Shown in pieces: positions 27,676 to 37,109 of a DNA stretch of 64,000 nucleotides (position 1 is its first letter; each line of letters begins with the position of its first letter). Source of the DNA: Halomonas salipaludis (GTDB lineage: Bacteria > Pseudomonadota > Gammaproteobacteria > Pseudomonadales > Halomonadaceae). The notes below the pieces were generated by a model. That model saw only the letters and a list, made by a program, of their open reading frames with translations. It was not told the DNA's origin and did no database searches. The DNA is taken from contig NZ_NSKB01000002.1 in NCBI RefSeq assembly GCF_002286975.1, positions 248,001 through 312,000 on the forward strand, written 5' to 3'. The translations under genes and the position numbers were made by a program.

Positions 27676-28318
27676 GCAGGTCACTCACCGTCATGTCCGG
27701 CTCGCCGCCCCAGGGGTCGAAAGGCGCGTCGCTGCTGCGCCGTACCCAGACGGCGTGCAGGCCGGCGTGGCCTGCGCCGATCACATCGAAGGCGTTGCTC
27801 GAGATCAGCCAGGTATCCGCAACGCTGGTCTCGAGCCGGGTGCGCAAATGGGAGTAGACGACAGGGTCGGGCTTGAAGCGCTTGACCTCATCGACGCTGA
27901 CGATATCGCTGAAGTGCTGGTCGATGCCGGCCTGGCGCAATAGCCCCTCTACCGCCTCGCGAGTGCCGTTGGAGAAGGCCACACAGGTAATGCCGCTGCG
28001 AGTCAGCCGTTCCAGCGCCTCGGGCACTTCGGCAAAGGCCGGCAGCTGGCCGTAGGCGGCCATCAGGTGCTCCTTGGCGGTCTCCGAGAGCTGGGTCCCC
28101 AGCGCGCGGTCGGTGTACTCCAGCGCCTCCTGGGTGCATACCGAGAAATCGGCATAGGCACCCATCAAGCTGCGGCGAAAGCTGTACTCGAGCTGCTTGT
28201 CACGCCAGCGGCGTGAGAATTCTGCAGCGCCGTCGCCGAGGGTCGTCTCCAGTTCTGCGATCACGCCGTGGGTATCGATCAGGGTGCCGTAGACGTCGAA
28301 GGCCAGTAGTGTTGCCAT
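27653..28318 (-). CDS. HAD-superfamily haloacid dehalogenase, type II
   Basis: A 221-residue haloacid dehalogenase-type hydrolase. The nucleophile Asp8 is in 'LLAFDVYGTLIDTHG', motif II in 'CVAFSNGTREAV' and motif III/IV in 'KRFKPDPVVYSHL' and 'WLISSNAFDVIGAGHAGL'. The set 'SSNAFD' is characteristic of L-2-haloacid dehalogenases. It could act on 2-haloalkanoates or be a phosphatase; the type II signature favours the former. It lies downstream of doeD behind a strong terminator, so it is probably transcribed on its own. Confidence 0.8.
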   Translation of the reverse strand: MATLLAFDVYGTLIDTHGVIAELETTLGDGAAEFSRRWRDKQLEYSFRRSLMGAYADFSVCTQEALEYTDRALGTQLSETAKEHLMAAYGQLPAFAEVPEALERLTRSGITCVAFSNGTREAVEGLLRQAGIDQHFSDIVSVDEVKRFKPDPVVYSHLRTRLETSVADTWLISSNAFDVIGAGHAGLHAVWVRRSSDAPFDPWGGEPDMTVSDLLSLAERF

Positions 28319-28410
28319 GCGGTGCATCTCCTTGCCAACCGGTAGGGAGTGGATGCTGTCAGCTTGGCTCAGCGGTGCCGCTCGCTCAACTCGCTAGCGC
28401 ACAAAACACA

Positions 28411-28441
28411 GCGCCCCCACCCTTGGTGAGGGCGGGGGCGC
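28411..28441 (-). terminator. Rho-independent terminator after doeD
   Basis: On the minus strand a GCGCCCCC/GGGGGCGC stem extended by CCC/GGG pairs is followed by TGTGTTTTGTG. It lies 21 nt beyond the doeD stop and marks the 3' end of the doe locus. Confidence 0.75.
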
Positions 28442-28462
28442 ACGTCACGCCGGTGGCGTGGC

Positions 28463-29866
28463 TTACTTGAGGTCTTCGTTATTGGCCAGCTCGTCCAGCA
28501 CCCGATCCACCGCCCGCCGGGCACGGGCGACGATCTCGTCGACCTCGGCACGGGTGGTGATCAACGGCGGTGCAAAGCCGAGGATATCGCCCTGTGGCAT
28601 GGCCCGGGCGATCAGGTTCTCGTCCATGGCCGCCGCGGCGATGCGCGGGCCGACCTTGAGGGCCGGGTCGAACTGGGTGCGCTTGGCGGGATCCGGCGAG
28701 AACTCCAGTGCCGCCAGCATGCCAACGCCGCGCACGTTGCCGACGATGGGGTGGTCGCCGAACGCCTGGGCCATGGCCTGCTGCAGGTAGCCGCCGGTCT
28801 CGGCGGCGTTCTGGGTCAGGCCCTCGCGCTCGATGATCTCGAGGTTGGCCAGGCCCGCGGCACAGCCCAGGGCGTGGCCGGAGTAGGTCCAGCCGTGGCC
28901 GATGGGGCCGAACTCGCCGGTCCCCTGCTCCAGCACCTGCCATACACGGTCGCCGACGATCACCCCGGAGAGCGGCTGGTAGGCGCTGGTCAGGCCCTTG
29001 GCGACGGTGATCAGATCGGGCTTGATGCCATAGAAGTGGCTACCGAAGTCGGTGCCGATGCGCCCGAAGCCGCACACCACCTCGTCGGCAATCAGCAGCA
29101 CGTCGTACTTGGTGAGCACTGCCTGGATCGCCTCCCAGTAGCCTTCCGGCGGCGGCACGATGCCACCGGTGCCCAGCACCGGCTCACCGATAAAGGCGGC
29201 CACGGTATCGGGGCCTTCGGCGAGGATCATCTCCTCGAGCTTGGTGGCACAGTACTGCGAAAACTCGCGCTCGCTCATCCCCGCCTGCTCGGCGCTGCGA
29301 TGGTAGTAGTAAGGCGCTTCGGTGTGGCGAATGGTCTCGATGGGCAGATCGAAGTGATCATGGAATGCCTTGAGGCCGGTCAGCGAACCGGAGGCGATAC
29401 CCGAGCCGTGATAGCCGCGCATCCGTGAGATCACTTTCTTCTTCTCGGGACGACCCAGTACGTTGTTGTAGTAGCGTACGATCTTGAGCTGGGTCTCGTT
29501 GGCATCCGAGCCGGACATACCGTAGTAGACCTTGGACATGCCGGGCCCGGCCAGCTCGAGAATCTTCTCGGAGAGCTGGATCTGCGGCTCGTTGGAGTGC
29601 CCTACGTAGGTGTGGTAGTAGGAGAGCTCCAGCGCCTGGCGGTAGATCGCCTCGGCCACCTCGGTGCGCCCGTAGCCGATATTGACGCAGTAGAGCCCGG
29701 CGAAGCCGTCGATGAACTCGCGGCCGTCCTTGTCGACGATATGGATGCCCTTGCCGCCGCTGATCACCCGGCCCGGCGCGTCGCCGTGGGCGAAGTCGCG
29801 CAGGTGGGTGGAGGCATGGAAAGTGACCTTACGGTCGCGGTCGATCAATTCCTTGTGCAGGCTCAT
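28463..29866 (-). CDS. doeD: L-2,4-diaminobutyrate transaminase of ectoine degradation (DoeD)
   Basis: A 467-residue class III aminotransferase. The PLP-binding lysine is Lys290 in 'ITVAKGLTSAYQPLSGV', and the cofactor-ring Asp lies in 'LLIADEVVCGFGRIGTDFG'. In Halomonas elongata, DoeD converts L-2,4-diaminobutyrate, formed from ectoine by DoeA and DoeB, to aspartate semialdehyde, which DoeC then oxidises. The presence of all five doe genes here supports the call; omega-amino acid transaminases of the same subfamily are the alternative. The start at 29866 gives the usual N-terminus 'MSLHKELIDRD'. It is the last gene before the terminator, 237 nt after doeC. Confidence 0.85.
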   Translation of the reverse strand: MSLHKELIDRDRKVTFHASTHLRDFAHGDAPGRVISGGKGIHIVDKDGREFIDGFAGLYCVNIGYGRTEVAEAIYRQALELSYYHTYVGHSNEPQIQLSEKILELAGPGMSKVYYGMSGSDANETQLKIVRYYNNVLGRPEKKKVISRMRGYHGSGIASGSLTGLKAFHDHFDLPIETIRHTEAPYYYHRSAEQAGMSEREFSQYCATKLEEMILAEGPDTVAAFIGEPVLGTGGIVPPPEGYWEAIQAVLTKYDVLLIADEVVCGFGRIGTDFGSHFYGIKPDLITVAKGLTSAYQPLSGVIVGDRVWQVLEQGTGEFGPIGHGWTYSGHALGCAAGLANLEIIEREGLTQNAAETGGYLQQAMAQAFGDHPIVGNVRGVGMLAALEFSPDPAKRTQFDPALKVGPRIAAAAMDENLIARAMPQGDILGFAPPLITTRAEVDEIVARARRAVDRVLDELANNEDLK

Positions 29867-30103
29867 CTCGCTTCTCTCTTTTTTTGATCCCCGCCCATGC
29901 GGGTATACATGTGTGTTGCTAATGCCTGAAGCCAGCTGCCAGGGTGTGCCATCGAGCGATATATACCCAAGGACGCTGGCGCCAGCGCCGCGGACCGGCA
30001 AGAGGGACCTTGTTCCGGTCCGACGCGCAGTCCTCAAGCGCAGCGTCAGGGTTTCGTTCTTGGGCATCGCGAGAGGGGATACGCTGGCAGTCTCCTAGCG
30101 TCG

Positions 30104-31585
30104 TTAGCTCCCCGACACCGAACCCAAGGCACCCAGGCAGTAATACTTGGTTTCCAGATACTCATCGATACCGGTGATACCGCCCTCGCGGCCCAGGCCC
30201 GACTGCTTGACGCCGCCGAACGGCACCGGCGGACCGGTCATCTTCACCGAGTTGACGCTGACCATGCCGAACTCCAGGGCGCGTAGCAGCTTCCAGATGC
30301 GGCGGATATCGTGGGTGTAGACGTAGGCCGCCAGGCCGTACTCGGTATCGTTGGCCATCTCGATGACCTGGTCGTCGTCGGCATAGGCAGTGATCCCCGC
30401 CACCGGCGCGAAGTTCTCCTCGCGCCACACCTGCATCTGCGGCGTCACCCCGGTGAGCAGTACCGGCATGAAGAAGTTGGGGCCCGGCGCCTGATTCTGG
30501 TCGCCGGCGACCAGGGTCGCACCACGCGACAGGGCGTCGTCGACGATGCTCGCGGCCTTGTCCACCGCCTGGCCGTGAATCAGCGGCCCGAGATCGACCT
30601 CGCTCTCCAGGCCGTTGCCCACGGTCAGCGCCGCCATGCGCTCGGCAAAGTGTTCGACGAACTCATCGTGGATCGACTCGTGGACCAGGATGCGGTTGGC
30701 CGCCAGGCAATCCTGGCCGGCGGTCTGGAACTTGGCCGCCACCGCGGCGAAGGCCGCCTCCTTGGGGTCCATATCGGGGCCGACGATAAAGGGCGCATTG
30801 CCGCCCAGCTCCAGGGATACACGCTTGACGGTCCCGGCGCACTGTTCGAGCAGCAGCCGCCCGACCCGCGTCGAGCCGGTAAACGACAGTGCCTTGACGC
30901 GCTCCTCGGCACACAGGATGCGCGACACCTCGGGCGGATCGCCGAGCACCACGTTGAAGACCCCGGCGGGAATCCCGGCGCGCTCGGCCAGCTCGGCCAG
31001 CGCCAGCGCCGAGAACGGCGTCTCGTTGGCCGGCTTGACGATCACCGTACAGCCGGCGGCCAGCGCCGCCGCGGCCTTGCGGGTGATCATCGCCAGCGGG
31101 AAGTTCCACGGCGTGATCAGCGCGGCGATGCCCACCGGCTCCTTGAGGGTGCCGAGTGCGGCGTTGGGAATATGGCTGGGAATGGTCTCGCCGAAGGTAC
31201 GCTTGCCCTCCTCGGCGAACCAGCGCACGAAGCTGGCACCGTACTCCACCTCACCACGCGCGTCGGGCAGCGGTTTGCCCTGCTCGAGGGTCATGATGGT
31301 GGCCAGATCCTCGCGATGGGCCTGCAGCAGATCGTACCAGGCCAGCAGGCGCTCGCAGCGCTCGTCGGCACGCAGCGCACGCCAGTGTACGAAGGCGGTC
31401 TCGGCGGCATCTACCGCGCCGCGAATCTGATCGGCCTCGAGCAGCGGGATATGCCCCAGTACCTCGCCGGTGGCAGGATCGGTCACCGCCTCGTCGCGGC
31501 CACCGTCGCCGTAGGTCCACTTGCCGTCGATGTAGGCGTGCTGACGAAACAGGCGCGGATCTTCGAGCTTGATGGACTGGGTCAT
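30104..31585 (-). CDS. doeC: Aspartate-semialdehyde dehydrogenase of ectoine degradation (DoeC), succinate-semialdehyde dehydrogenase family
   Basis: A 493-residue NAD(P)-dependent aldehyde dehydrogenase of the GabD type. The catalytic Glu is in 'VSLELGGNAPFIV' and Cys in 'FQTAGQDCLAANRILVHES'; cofactor-binding 'ALITPWNFPLAMITRKAAAA' is intact. In H. elongata DoeC oxidises aspartate semialdehyde to aspartate as the last step of ectoine catabolism. On sequence alone it could be called succinate-semialdehyde dehydrogenase; the doe context decides. The start at 31585 follows GGGAGG. It is separated from the decarboxylase upstream by 190 nt containing a hairpin, so it may have its own promoter. 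Confidence 0.83.
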   Translation of the reverse strand: MTQSIKLEDPRLFRQHAYIDGKWTYGDGGRDEAVTDPATGEVLGHIPLLEADQIRGAVDAAETAFVHWRALRADERCERLLAWYDLLQAHREDLATIMTLEQGKPLPDARGEVEYGASFVRWFAEEGKRTFGETIPSHIPNAALGTLKEPVGIAALITPWNFPLAMITRKAAAALAAGCTVIVKPANETPFSALALAELAERAGIPAGVFNVVLGDPPEVSRILCAEERVKALSFTGSTRVGRLLLEQCAGTVKRVSLELGGNAPFIVGPDMDPKEAAFAAVAAKFQTAGQDCLAANRILVHESIHDEFVEHFAERMAALTVGNGLESEVDLGPLIHGQAVDKAASIVDDALSRGATLVAGDQNQAPGPNFFMPVLLTGVTPQMQVWREENFAPVAGITAYADDDQVIEMANDTEYGLAAYVYTHDIRRIWKLLRALEFGMVSVNSVKMTGPPVPFGGVKQSGLGREGGITGIDEYLETKYYCLGALGSVSGS

Positions 31586-31696
31586 TGGACACCTCCCCTG
31601 ATACGCCGGGGCGGCTTGGTGGCGCACCCGGCATTGGCAAAACATGGCGCAGGCGGCTGGTGCCGCTCGCTGCATGCCTACAGGGTAACGCCCAGG

Positions 31697-31724
31697 CGGC
31701 GGCGAGACTTTTCGTTCGCCGCCG
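31697..31724 (-). other. GC-rich hairpin between the decarboxylase gene and doeC
   Basis: CGGCGGCGA and TCGCCGCCG form a perfect 9-bp stem around a 10-nt loop. On the minus strand an A-run precedes it and no T-run follows; on the + strand a T8 run lies 12 nt beyond. It may be an attenuator or RNA-processing site separating the four-gene cassette from doeCD. Confidence 0.4.
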
Positions 31725-31775
31725 CGAGGGATGCGGTTTTTTTTGTCTCCGCGCCGGGAGAGGCAGAACTTTCTG

Positions 31776-34559
31776 TCAGTCGCCGCCCTGCTCGGTATCC
31801 GCCAGCGCCGCCTCGGTGAACACGATCAGGCCGAGCTCGGGGCGATAGCCGTGGATCTCGGTGACGTCGAGGGCCTGCAGGAAGCGCAGGATCTCGGCGC
31901 TGATCACCTGCCCCGGCACCAGCACCGGAAAGCCCGGGGGGTAGGGAATCACGAAGCTCGCCGAGACCAGGTCGCGCCCTGCCTGCATCTCGGCCTGCAG
32001 CGCGCCGTTGTCGAAGCGCAGATATTCGGTGTTCTCCTCGTCGTAGCTGAGGAAGTAGGCGCGGCGGATATCCCCTTCAGGGCTGTCGACCAAGGGCCGG
32101 AAGGCATCATGGAAGCGGCTGAAGTCGGGCAGCGGCGGCAGGTCCTGGGTCAGCGACTTGATCTGGTGCTCGATGATCTTGCGCTCGGGCCGGCTGCTAT
32201 CCTCCCAGCGCCGGTCGAAGGACTTGGCCATCTTGATCAGCACGTCGAGCAGGTAGGCGATGGAGCCGCGGGTGGTGCCGATATTGGTCATGAACAGCAC
32301 GGTATTGCGCGAGGTCTTGTTGATCTGAATACCGTACTTGTTCATCAGGTATTCATTCTTGAAGGTATCGCCGTCGATCCCGGTCTGGCCGATCGCCATG
32401 GTCACGCGGCTGGGGTCGACGACGAACTCGTCATGCGCCCAGGCCTCCTCCATCTTGTTCCAGCCGGTGCTGGGGTCGTAGAAGGTGTCGACCCCGGATT
32501 GGCGATACTCCAACGGGATCATGTCGCTGTTCTTCAACACCTGGAAGTACTTCAGCAGCAGCGGGTTGGTATACAGCTGCTCGCGCAGCGACAGCGCCGT
32601 CTCGACCTGGGCATGCACCAGCTCGAAGCCCTCCATCTCGGCCTGCATCCGCCCTACGTCCAGCGAGGCCACGATCTGGTAGTTGGGCGAGGTCGAGGTA
32701 TGGGTCATATAGGCCTCGTGAAACGGCCCCTCGACCTTTTGGCGGAAGTCCTGGTCATGAACATGGATCATCGAGCCCTGGCGCAGCGAGGTCAGGGTCT
32801 TGTGGGTCGAGTGGGTGGCATAGGCGCGCACCCGCACCAGGTCCGGATCGGGCAGCAGGCGCTGCTCGAGCCAGGTGGCGTCGTCGTCCGGGTCGCACTG
32901 ATCGAATTCGGCCTTCCAGGCGGCGTACTCCTCGCGATAGGCGGCGCTGCGGTAGCGGTCGAGCAGGGTGCGAGCAGCGTGCATCGCGGTGCGCGGCCGG
33001 TAGGTAGGGTTAAAGGTGGCAAAGGCGAACCACGCCTCGTCCCACAGAAACACCAGGTCGGGCTTGATCGCCAGGCACTCCTCCATCACCCGCCGCACGT
33101 TGTAGACCACCCCGTCGAAGGTGCAGTTGGTGAGCAGCAGCATCTTGACCTTGTGCAGCTGGCCCGAGCGCTTGAGCGCCAGCAGCGTCTTCTTGATCTC
33201 CTTGAGCGGCACCGCGCCGTACATCGAGTAGTCGTTGAGCGGGTAGGAGTCGAGGTAGGCGACGTGGGCGCCGGCCAGCACCATGCCGTAGTGGTGCGAC
33301 TTGTGGCAGTCGCGGTCGATCAGCACGATGTCGCGGGGCTTGACCAGCGCCTGGACCACGATCTTGTTGGCGGTGGAGGTGCCGTTGGTGACGAAGAAAC
33401 TCTGGCGCGCCCCGAAGGCACGCGCGGCATACTCCTGGGCCTTCTTGATCGGCCCGTAGGGCTGCAGCAGCGAGTCGAGCCCGCCGGAGGTCGCCGAGGT
33501 CTCGGCGAGGAAGATATTGATGCCATAGAAGTCGATCATATGCCCCGCCCAGTGCGAGCGAGTCACCGACTTGCCGCGCGAGATGGGCATGGCGTGGAAG
33601 ACCCCGGTGGGCTTCTTGCTATATTCGCGCAGGGCATCGAAGAACGGCGTGCGGTAGCGATCGTCGATGGCACGCAAAATGGTGTGGTGCTGCTCGATGT
33701 AGTCGGTCTCGCGGTAGAAGATCCGATTGAAGTGGCGAATATCCTGGCTGGCGGTCGCCTCCACGTCGCCGCTGGTGACCAGGAACTGGTCGATCTCCGG
33801 GCGGATTTCGCGAATCATCGAGCTGAGCAGGATGCTGCGCTCGGCCTCGGACTTGCTCTCCAACTCGCTCTCCGAGAGCCCCTCCAGGTAGTTGCGCAGT
33901 GCACTGAGGTTGTACTTCGACTTGTAGGGGAACTCGTAGCGGATCAGGCAAGCCTGGATATTGGGATTGACCAGGATCGCGATCAGCGCATCCTCGAAGC
34001 TGCGTACCGTAACCACATCGTAGACGAAGCGGTCCTCGGGGCGGCGCAGGTTGTGGAATGCCTCGCGCACCACCTCCTCTTCCTGCACCGACATGGCGTC
34101 GACGATCAGCAGCTCGAAGTAGGGCTGCGATGAGCTGTTGGAGGCCGGATGGCCGCGGCGCAGCTGGGCCAGCGCATCCAGCGCCTCGAGATCCTCGGCA
34201 CCAGCGTCGGACTCGCTGAGGTCGACGTGGCGGCGGCGATAGGACTCGCTGATCAGCGCCCGCACCAGGCGCTTGACCACCTTCTCGAGCAGTGAGTACT
34301 CCTCGCGGTCGAACAGCGACCAGAGGTGACGGAAATCCTCCTTGGACGGAAAGGCGTGGTAGTCCTCGATGATCTCCAGGCGGGTCAGCTTGACGTCGAT
34401 CGCCTTGATCAGGTTGCGTGCCTGGCCCTCGTCGCGCAGACGCACCAGCTTGCCCAGGTCGCGCTTGAGGGCATTCCAGGTGTCGGCGCGCAGCTGCGAG
34501 ATCTTGTGGTAGAAGCCCAACGCCGTATACGGCGTATCCGATTCGATTATCTCACTCAT
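31776..34559 (-). CDS. Long-form Orn/Lys/Arg-type PLP decarboxylase
   Basis: A 927-residue fold-type I PLP decarboxylase, about 200 residues longer than biosynthetic/acid-stress lysine and ornithine decarboxylases (roughly 710-755). The N-terminal 300 residues hold a helical lead and a wing/receiver-like domain ('YFELLIVDAMSVQEEEVVRE'). The PLP domain shows 'FFVTNGTSTANKIVVQALV', 'DLVFLWDEAWFAF' and the lysine Lys587 in 'ATHSTHKTLTSLRQGS'. It should release CO2 from a basic amino acid to give a diamine; the substrate is unknown, but 2,4-diaminobutyrate, made by this same locus, is worth considering. Its start overlaps the C45 gene by 8 nt, so they are translationally coupled. Confidence 0.85.
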   Translation of the reverse strand: MSEIIESDTPYTALGFYHKISQLRADTWNALKRDLGKLVRLRDEGQARNLIKAIDVKLTRLEIIEDYHAFPSKEDFRHLWSLFDREEYSLLEKVVKRLVRALISESYRRRHVDLSESDAGAEDLEALDALAQLRRGHPASNSSSQPYFELLIVDAMSVQEEEVVREAFHNLRRPEDRFVYDVVTVRSFEDALIAILVNPNIQACLIRYEFPYKSKYNLSALRNYLEGLSESELESKSEAERSILLSSMIREIRPEIDQFLVTSGDVEATASQDIRHFNRIFYRETDYIEQHHTILRAIDDRYRTPFFDALREYSKKPTGVFHAMPISRGKSVTRSHWAGHMIDFYGINIFLAETSATSGGLDSLLQPYGPIKKAQEYAARAFGARQSFFVTNGTSTANKIVVQALVKPRDIVLIDRDCHKSHHYGMVLAGAHVAYLDSYPLNDYSMYGAVPLKEIKKTLLALKRSGQLHKVKMLLLTNCTFDGVVYNVRRVMEECLAIKPDLVFLWDEAWFAFATFNPTYRPRTAMHAARTLLDRYRSAAYREEYAAWKAEFDQCDPDDDATWLEQRLLPDPDLVRVRAYATHSTHKTLTSLRQGSMIHVHDQDFRQKVEGPFHEAYMTHTSTSPNYQIVASLDVGRMQAEMEGFELVHAQVETALSLREQLYTNPLLLKYFQVLKNSDMIPLEYRQSGVDTFYDPSTGWNKMEEAWAHDEFVVDPSRVTMAIGQTGIDGDTFKNEYLMNKYGIQINKTSRNTVLFMTNIGTTRGSIAYLLDVLIKMAKSFDRRWEDSSRPERKIIEHQIKSLTQDLPPLPDFSRFHDAFRPLVDSPEGDIRRAYFLSYDEENTEYLRFDNGALQAEMQAGRDLVSASFVIPYPPGFPVLVPGQVISAEILRFLQALDVTEIHGYRPELGLIVFTEAALADTEQGGD

Positions 34560-35580
34560 GATGGTACCCCGTCCTGTTGCCCTCGGCTGCGCTCGCCGCG
34601 CGACTGCCGTAGTGGATCGTCAGCTGCTGCTCCCGCGAGTCGGCGAACGACATCGAGAGTGTCGCCCCGGGCCAGAAGAAGCTGGCCCGCCCCTCCGCCG
34701 GGTGATAGACCGCGGTATAGATGGTGCCCAGACCGCGCCGATAGTCGCGGCGAAACAGCGGTGGGGCGAAGAACGCCGATACCAGGCGCTGCTCGGTAGT
34801 GGCCTCGTCGGCGACCAGGATCGATAGCTGGCGCTCGCGAATCAGCGTCTCCGAGGCCAGCGCGTGGGCGTACCACTCGATCTTCTTCTGGTGGTTGGTG
34901 GCCACCGCCACACGGCGGATCGAAGCCGGGCGGTCTGGCGAGATCATCGCCGTGACGTAGCGGCCGCGGGCATCGCTGACAGTAATGTTGTAGGCCATGT
35001 GGGTGGGCACCCGGGCCAGTACCTCCACCGCTTCGGGGGTGGTGTCGCAGAACTCGAGGATATAGCGCAGGATGATCGGTGCGCCGAAGCCGTCGCCGAC
35101 CACGGTGCGCCCACCGAAGGCCAGCGACACCGTCAGCCCCTGCTCGTTGATGCCGTCGAGCACGCCCCACAGGCAATCGCTCATGGCGATCACCCGGCGG
35201 CCGTTCCAACAGGTCGAGAGGATGGTGCCCTCACACAGCTCCGGTGGATAGTCGTAGTTGCGCACCAGCAGGTTGGCATGAGCGTTGGCCAGCACTGCCT
35301 GAGAGCAGCCGGTGATATAGGCCGGCGGCCGGTAGAGGCTGAGCATACGCGAGGCCAGGTCGCCGCCGCCGGCGAGATCGCATAGCCGCTCGTAGGTCGG
35401 CAGCAGTTCCGGCATATGCCGGCTGAGCGCGTTGTAGCAGGCCAGATAGCCGGGGCGCTCGCGCTCCGTCTCCGACAGGTACCAGTGCTCATAGGCCGGC
35501 CAGTGGTGCTCGAACAGCGCCTGCCACTTGGCGCCAGGCTGCGCCTCCACGACACTACGAAACTCGAGCTGCTTGTTCAT
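34552..35580 (-). CDS. C45-family Ntn autoproteolytic acyltransferase/hydrolase
   Basis: A 342-residue Ntn-hydrolase related to penicillin acyl-CoA:6-APA acyltransferase (peptidase C45). The predicted self-cleavage site is Gly91-Cys92 in 'YITGCSQAVLANAHANLLVR', leaving Cys92 as N-terminal nucleophile, and the conserved 'VRNYDYPPELCEG' follows. Family members hydrolyse or transfer acyl groups on amides. It lies 5 nt after the ATP-grasp ligase gene and overlaps the decarboxylase gene by 8 nt, which argues that the three act in one pathway, perhaps acting on an amide the ligase makes. The real substrate is unknown. The start at 35580 excludes a long spurious upstream frame. Confidence 0.82.
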   Translation of the reverse strand: MNKQLEFRSVVEAQPGAKWQALFEHHWPAYEHWYLSETERERPGYLACYNALSRHMPELLPTYERLCDLAGGGDLASRMLSLYRPPAYITGCSQAVLANAHANLLVRNYDYPPELCEGTILSTCWNGRRVIAMSDCLWGVLDGINEQGLTVSLAFGGRTVVGDGFGAPIILRYILEFCDTTPEAVEVLARVPTHMAYNITVSDARGRYVTAMISPDRPASIRRVAVATNHQKKIEWYAHALASETLIRERQLSILVADEATTEQRLVSAFFAPPLFRRDYRRGLGTIYTAVYHPAEGRASFFWPGATLSMSFADSREQQLTIHYGSRAASAAEGNRTGYHHE

Positions 35581-35585
35581 GGCAC

Positions 35586-37052
35586 CTACAGGATCTTGAA
35601 ATTGCCACCGCCGATGGCGTGACTGACCGCGACTTCCTCGACGACCGGGTCCTGCAGCGCCTGGCCGGCGAACTGGCCACGAATGCCCTCTATCCAGGCC
35701 TTGGCGCGTGCATTGAGTTGGAAATCGTCGTCCATCAGCCGGCCGCGGGTAATCAGGATACCCAGGTCGGCACCCTCGTAGCGGAAATCGCCGACGCCGC
35801 TGATGCGCACGAAAAAGGCCTCCTGCTCGCTCTCCGCGGCGTGGGGGTGATAGCTGTAGTGGTCGTAGTCGATGCTGCCGTCGGCGGCCATCTTCCATAC
35901 CCCGGACTGCGGCGCCTGGGTCAGCAGGTCGATGCTCTCGTCGGTGTGCTTGATGACCAACTGGCTCCAACTGTCGATGCTGTCGGGATGCGCCCAGCGC
36001 TCGTTGATCTCGGCGATATCGATATCGAAGTCGACGTCGGAGAACTCCAGCAGATGGAACAGGAATAGCGGCACGTCGGAGTGGGCGAAGGCGGCCACGT
36101 TGGTCAGCGAGCTGGCCCCGGTGACCCGCGGGTTGAGTTCGCCGAGGAAGACCTCCTCGGTGTCCATGTCGATCAGGAAGTCGAGCTCGAAGTAGCCGCG
36201 ATAGCCCTCGTCGCGCAGCGCCTCGCCGAACTTGAAGGTGTATTCGCGGGCCTTGTCGCGCACCTCCTGGCTGAAGGCGCCGGCGAACATCTCGTTGCCG
36301 CACCAGCCGCCCTTGTAGGGGGTCAGGGTCTTGAAGCCCACCAGCTCGGTCATCAGCGGCCCGACCACGGTGCCGCAGCGGGTGGTGCAGGCCTCGATGG
36401 CCGAGCCGCGGCAGTTGATGCGCTTCATGATCTTGACCTCGGGCTCGGCCTCGATCTCCTCGGCATACTTGTAGTACTCGTCCTCGTTGGAGACGAAGAA
36501 GGTGGTGTGCCCGGAGTCGCCGTAGGCGGACTGGATCACCAGGTCCTGGGTGCCCAGTTCGGCGCTGACCTCCTGCAGGTGGGCATAGCTGTCGACCTTG
36601 GCCAGCACGTTGGGCACGCTGGGCACGCCGACCTTGTTGCCGATGCGTACGGTCTCGATCTTGTTGTCCATGCGCGAGCGCAGCGCCGCCGGCGGAAACG
36701 CCACCTTGAGGCCGAGCTGCTGGCACACCTCCTCGGTGTGCTCGTCGAACATCAGGAAGGTCGCGGTGCCTTCACCGCCGCGCGACTTGAGGAAGTCGAT
36801 GACCTCCTTGTGCTCGAGCAGGTAGTTGTTGATGTCCTCGATGCTCTCGAAGTCGCGGGGGAACTTCTGCTTGGGCACGAAGACGTTCTTCTGACGCCCG
36901 TCGAAACAGTCGATATAGTTGATATGGCGAAAGTTGCCCACCCAATCGCCAATGCCCAGCAGATTGAAGTTGGTCGCCGAGATGAAGTAGATCGGCGTCT
37001 TGTTGTTATGAAAGTGGCGGCGCACATCAGAAATGCTTGTGATCTTGTTCAT
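35586..37052 (-). CDS. ATP-grasp carboxylate-amine ligase (biotin-carboxylase-like)
   Basis: A 488-residue ATP-grasp protein, often auto-named biotin carboxylase. ATP-binding strands are around 'DLVIQSAYGDSGHTTFFVS' and 'EPEVKIMKRINCRGSAIEAC'; the metal-binding end of the domain is 'GYFELDFLIDMDTEEVFLGE' followed by 'LNPRVTGASS'. No biotin-carrier or carboxyltransferase partner is present, so a ligase forming an amide between a carboxylate and an amine is more likely. The start at 37052 follows AAGGAG 10 nt away. It lies 180 nt after the nitrilase gene and 5 nt before the C45 gene. Substrates unknown. Confidence 0.82.
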   Translation of the reverse strand: MNKITSISDVRRHFHNNKTPIYFISATNFNLLGIGDWVGNFRHINYIDCFDGRQKNVFVPKQKFPRDFESIEDINNYLLEHKEVIDFLKSRGGEGTATFLMFDEHTEEVCQQLGLKVAFPPAALRSRMDNKIETVRIGNKVGVPSVPNVLAKVDSYAHLQEVSAELGTQDLVIQSAYGDSGHTTFFVSNEDEYYKYAEEIEAEPEVKIMKRINCRGSAIEACTTRCGTVVGPLMTELVGFKTLTPYKGGWCGNEMFAGAFSQEVRDKAREYTFKFGEALRDEGYRGYFELDFLIDMDTEEVFLGELNPRVTGASSLTNVAAFAHSDVPLFLFHLLEFSDVDFDIDIAEINERWAHPDSIDSWSQLVIKHTDESIDLLTQAPQSGVWKMAADGSIDYDHYSYHPHAAESEQEAFFVRISGVGDFRYEGADLGILITRGRLMDDDFQLNARAKAWIEGIRGQFAGQALQDPVVEEVAVSHAIGGGNFKIL

Positions 37053-37109
37053 TTCTCTTGCTCCTTGGGGAGGACGGCCCCTGTGCGTGGGCGATGATGG
37101 CCCCGCCGC

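Noticed and set aside
31731-34133. An 800-residue open frame on the + strand opposite the decarboxylase
   Set aside because: It mirrors the codons of a conserved PLP enzyme, has no recognisable domain, and begins in an intergenic hairpin region.
35586-37052. Biotin carboxylase of a fatty-acid or pyruvate carboxylation complex
   Set aside because: No biotin-carrier domain or carboxyltransferase gene is near; the partners are amide- and amine-acting enzymes.
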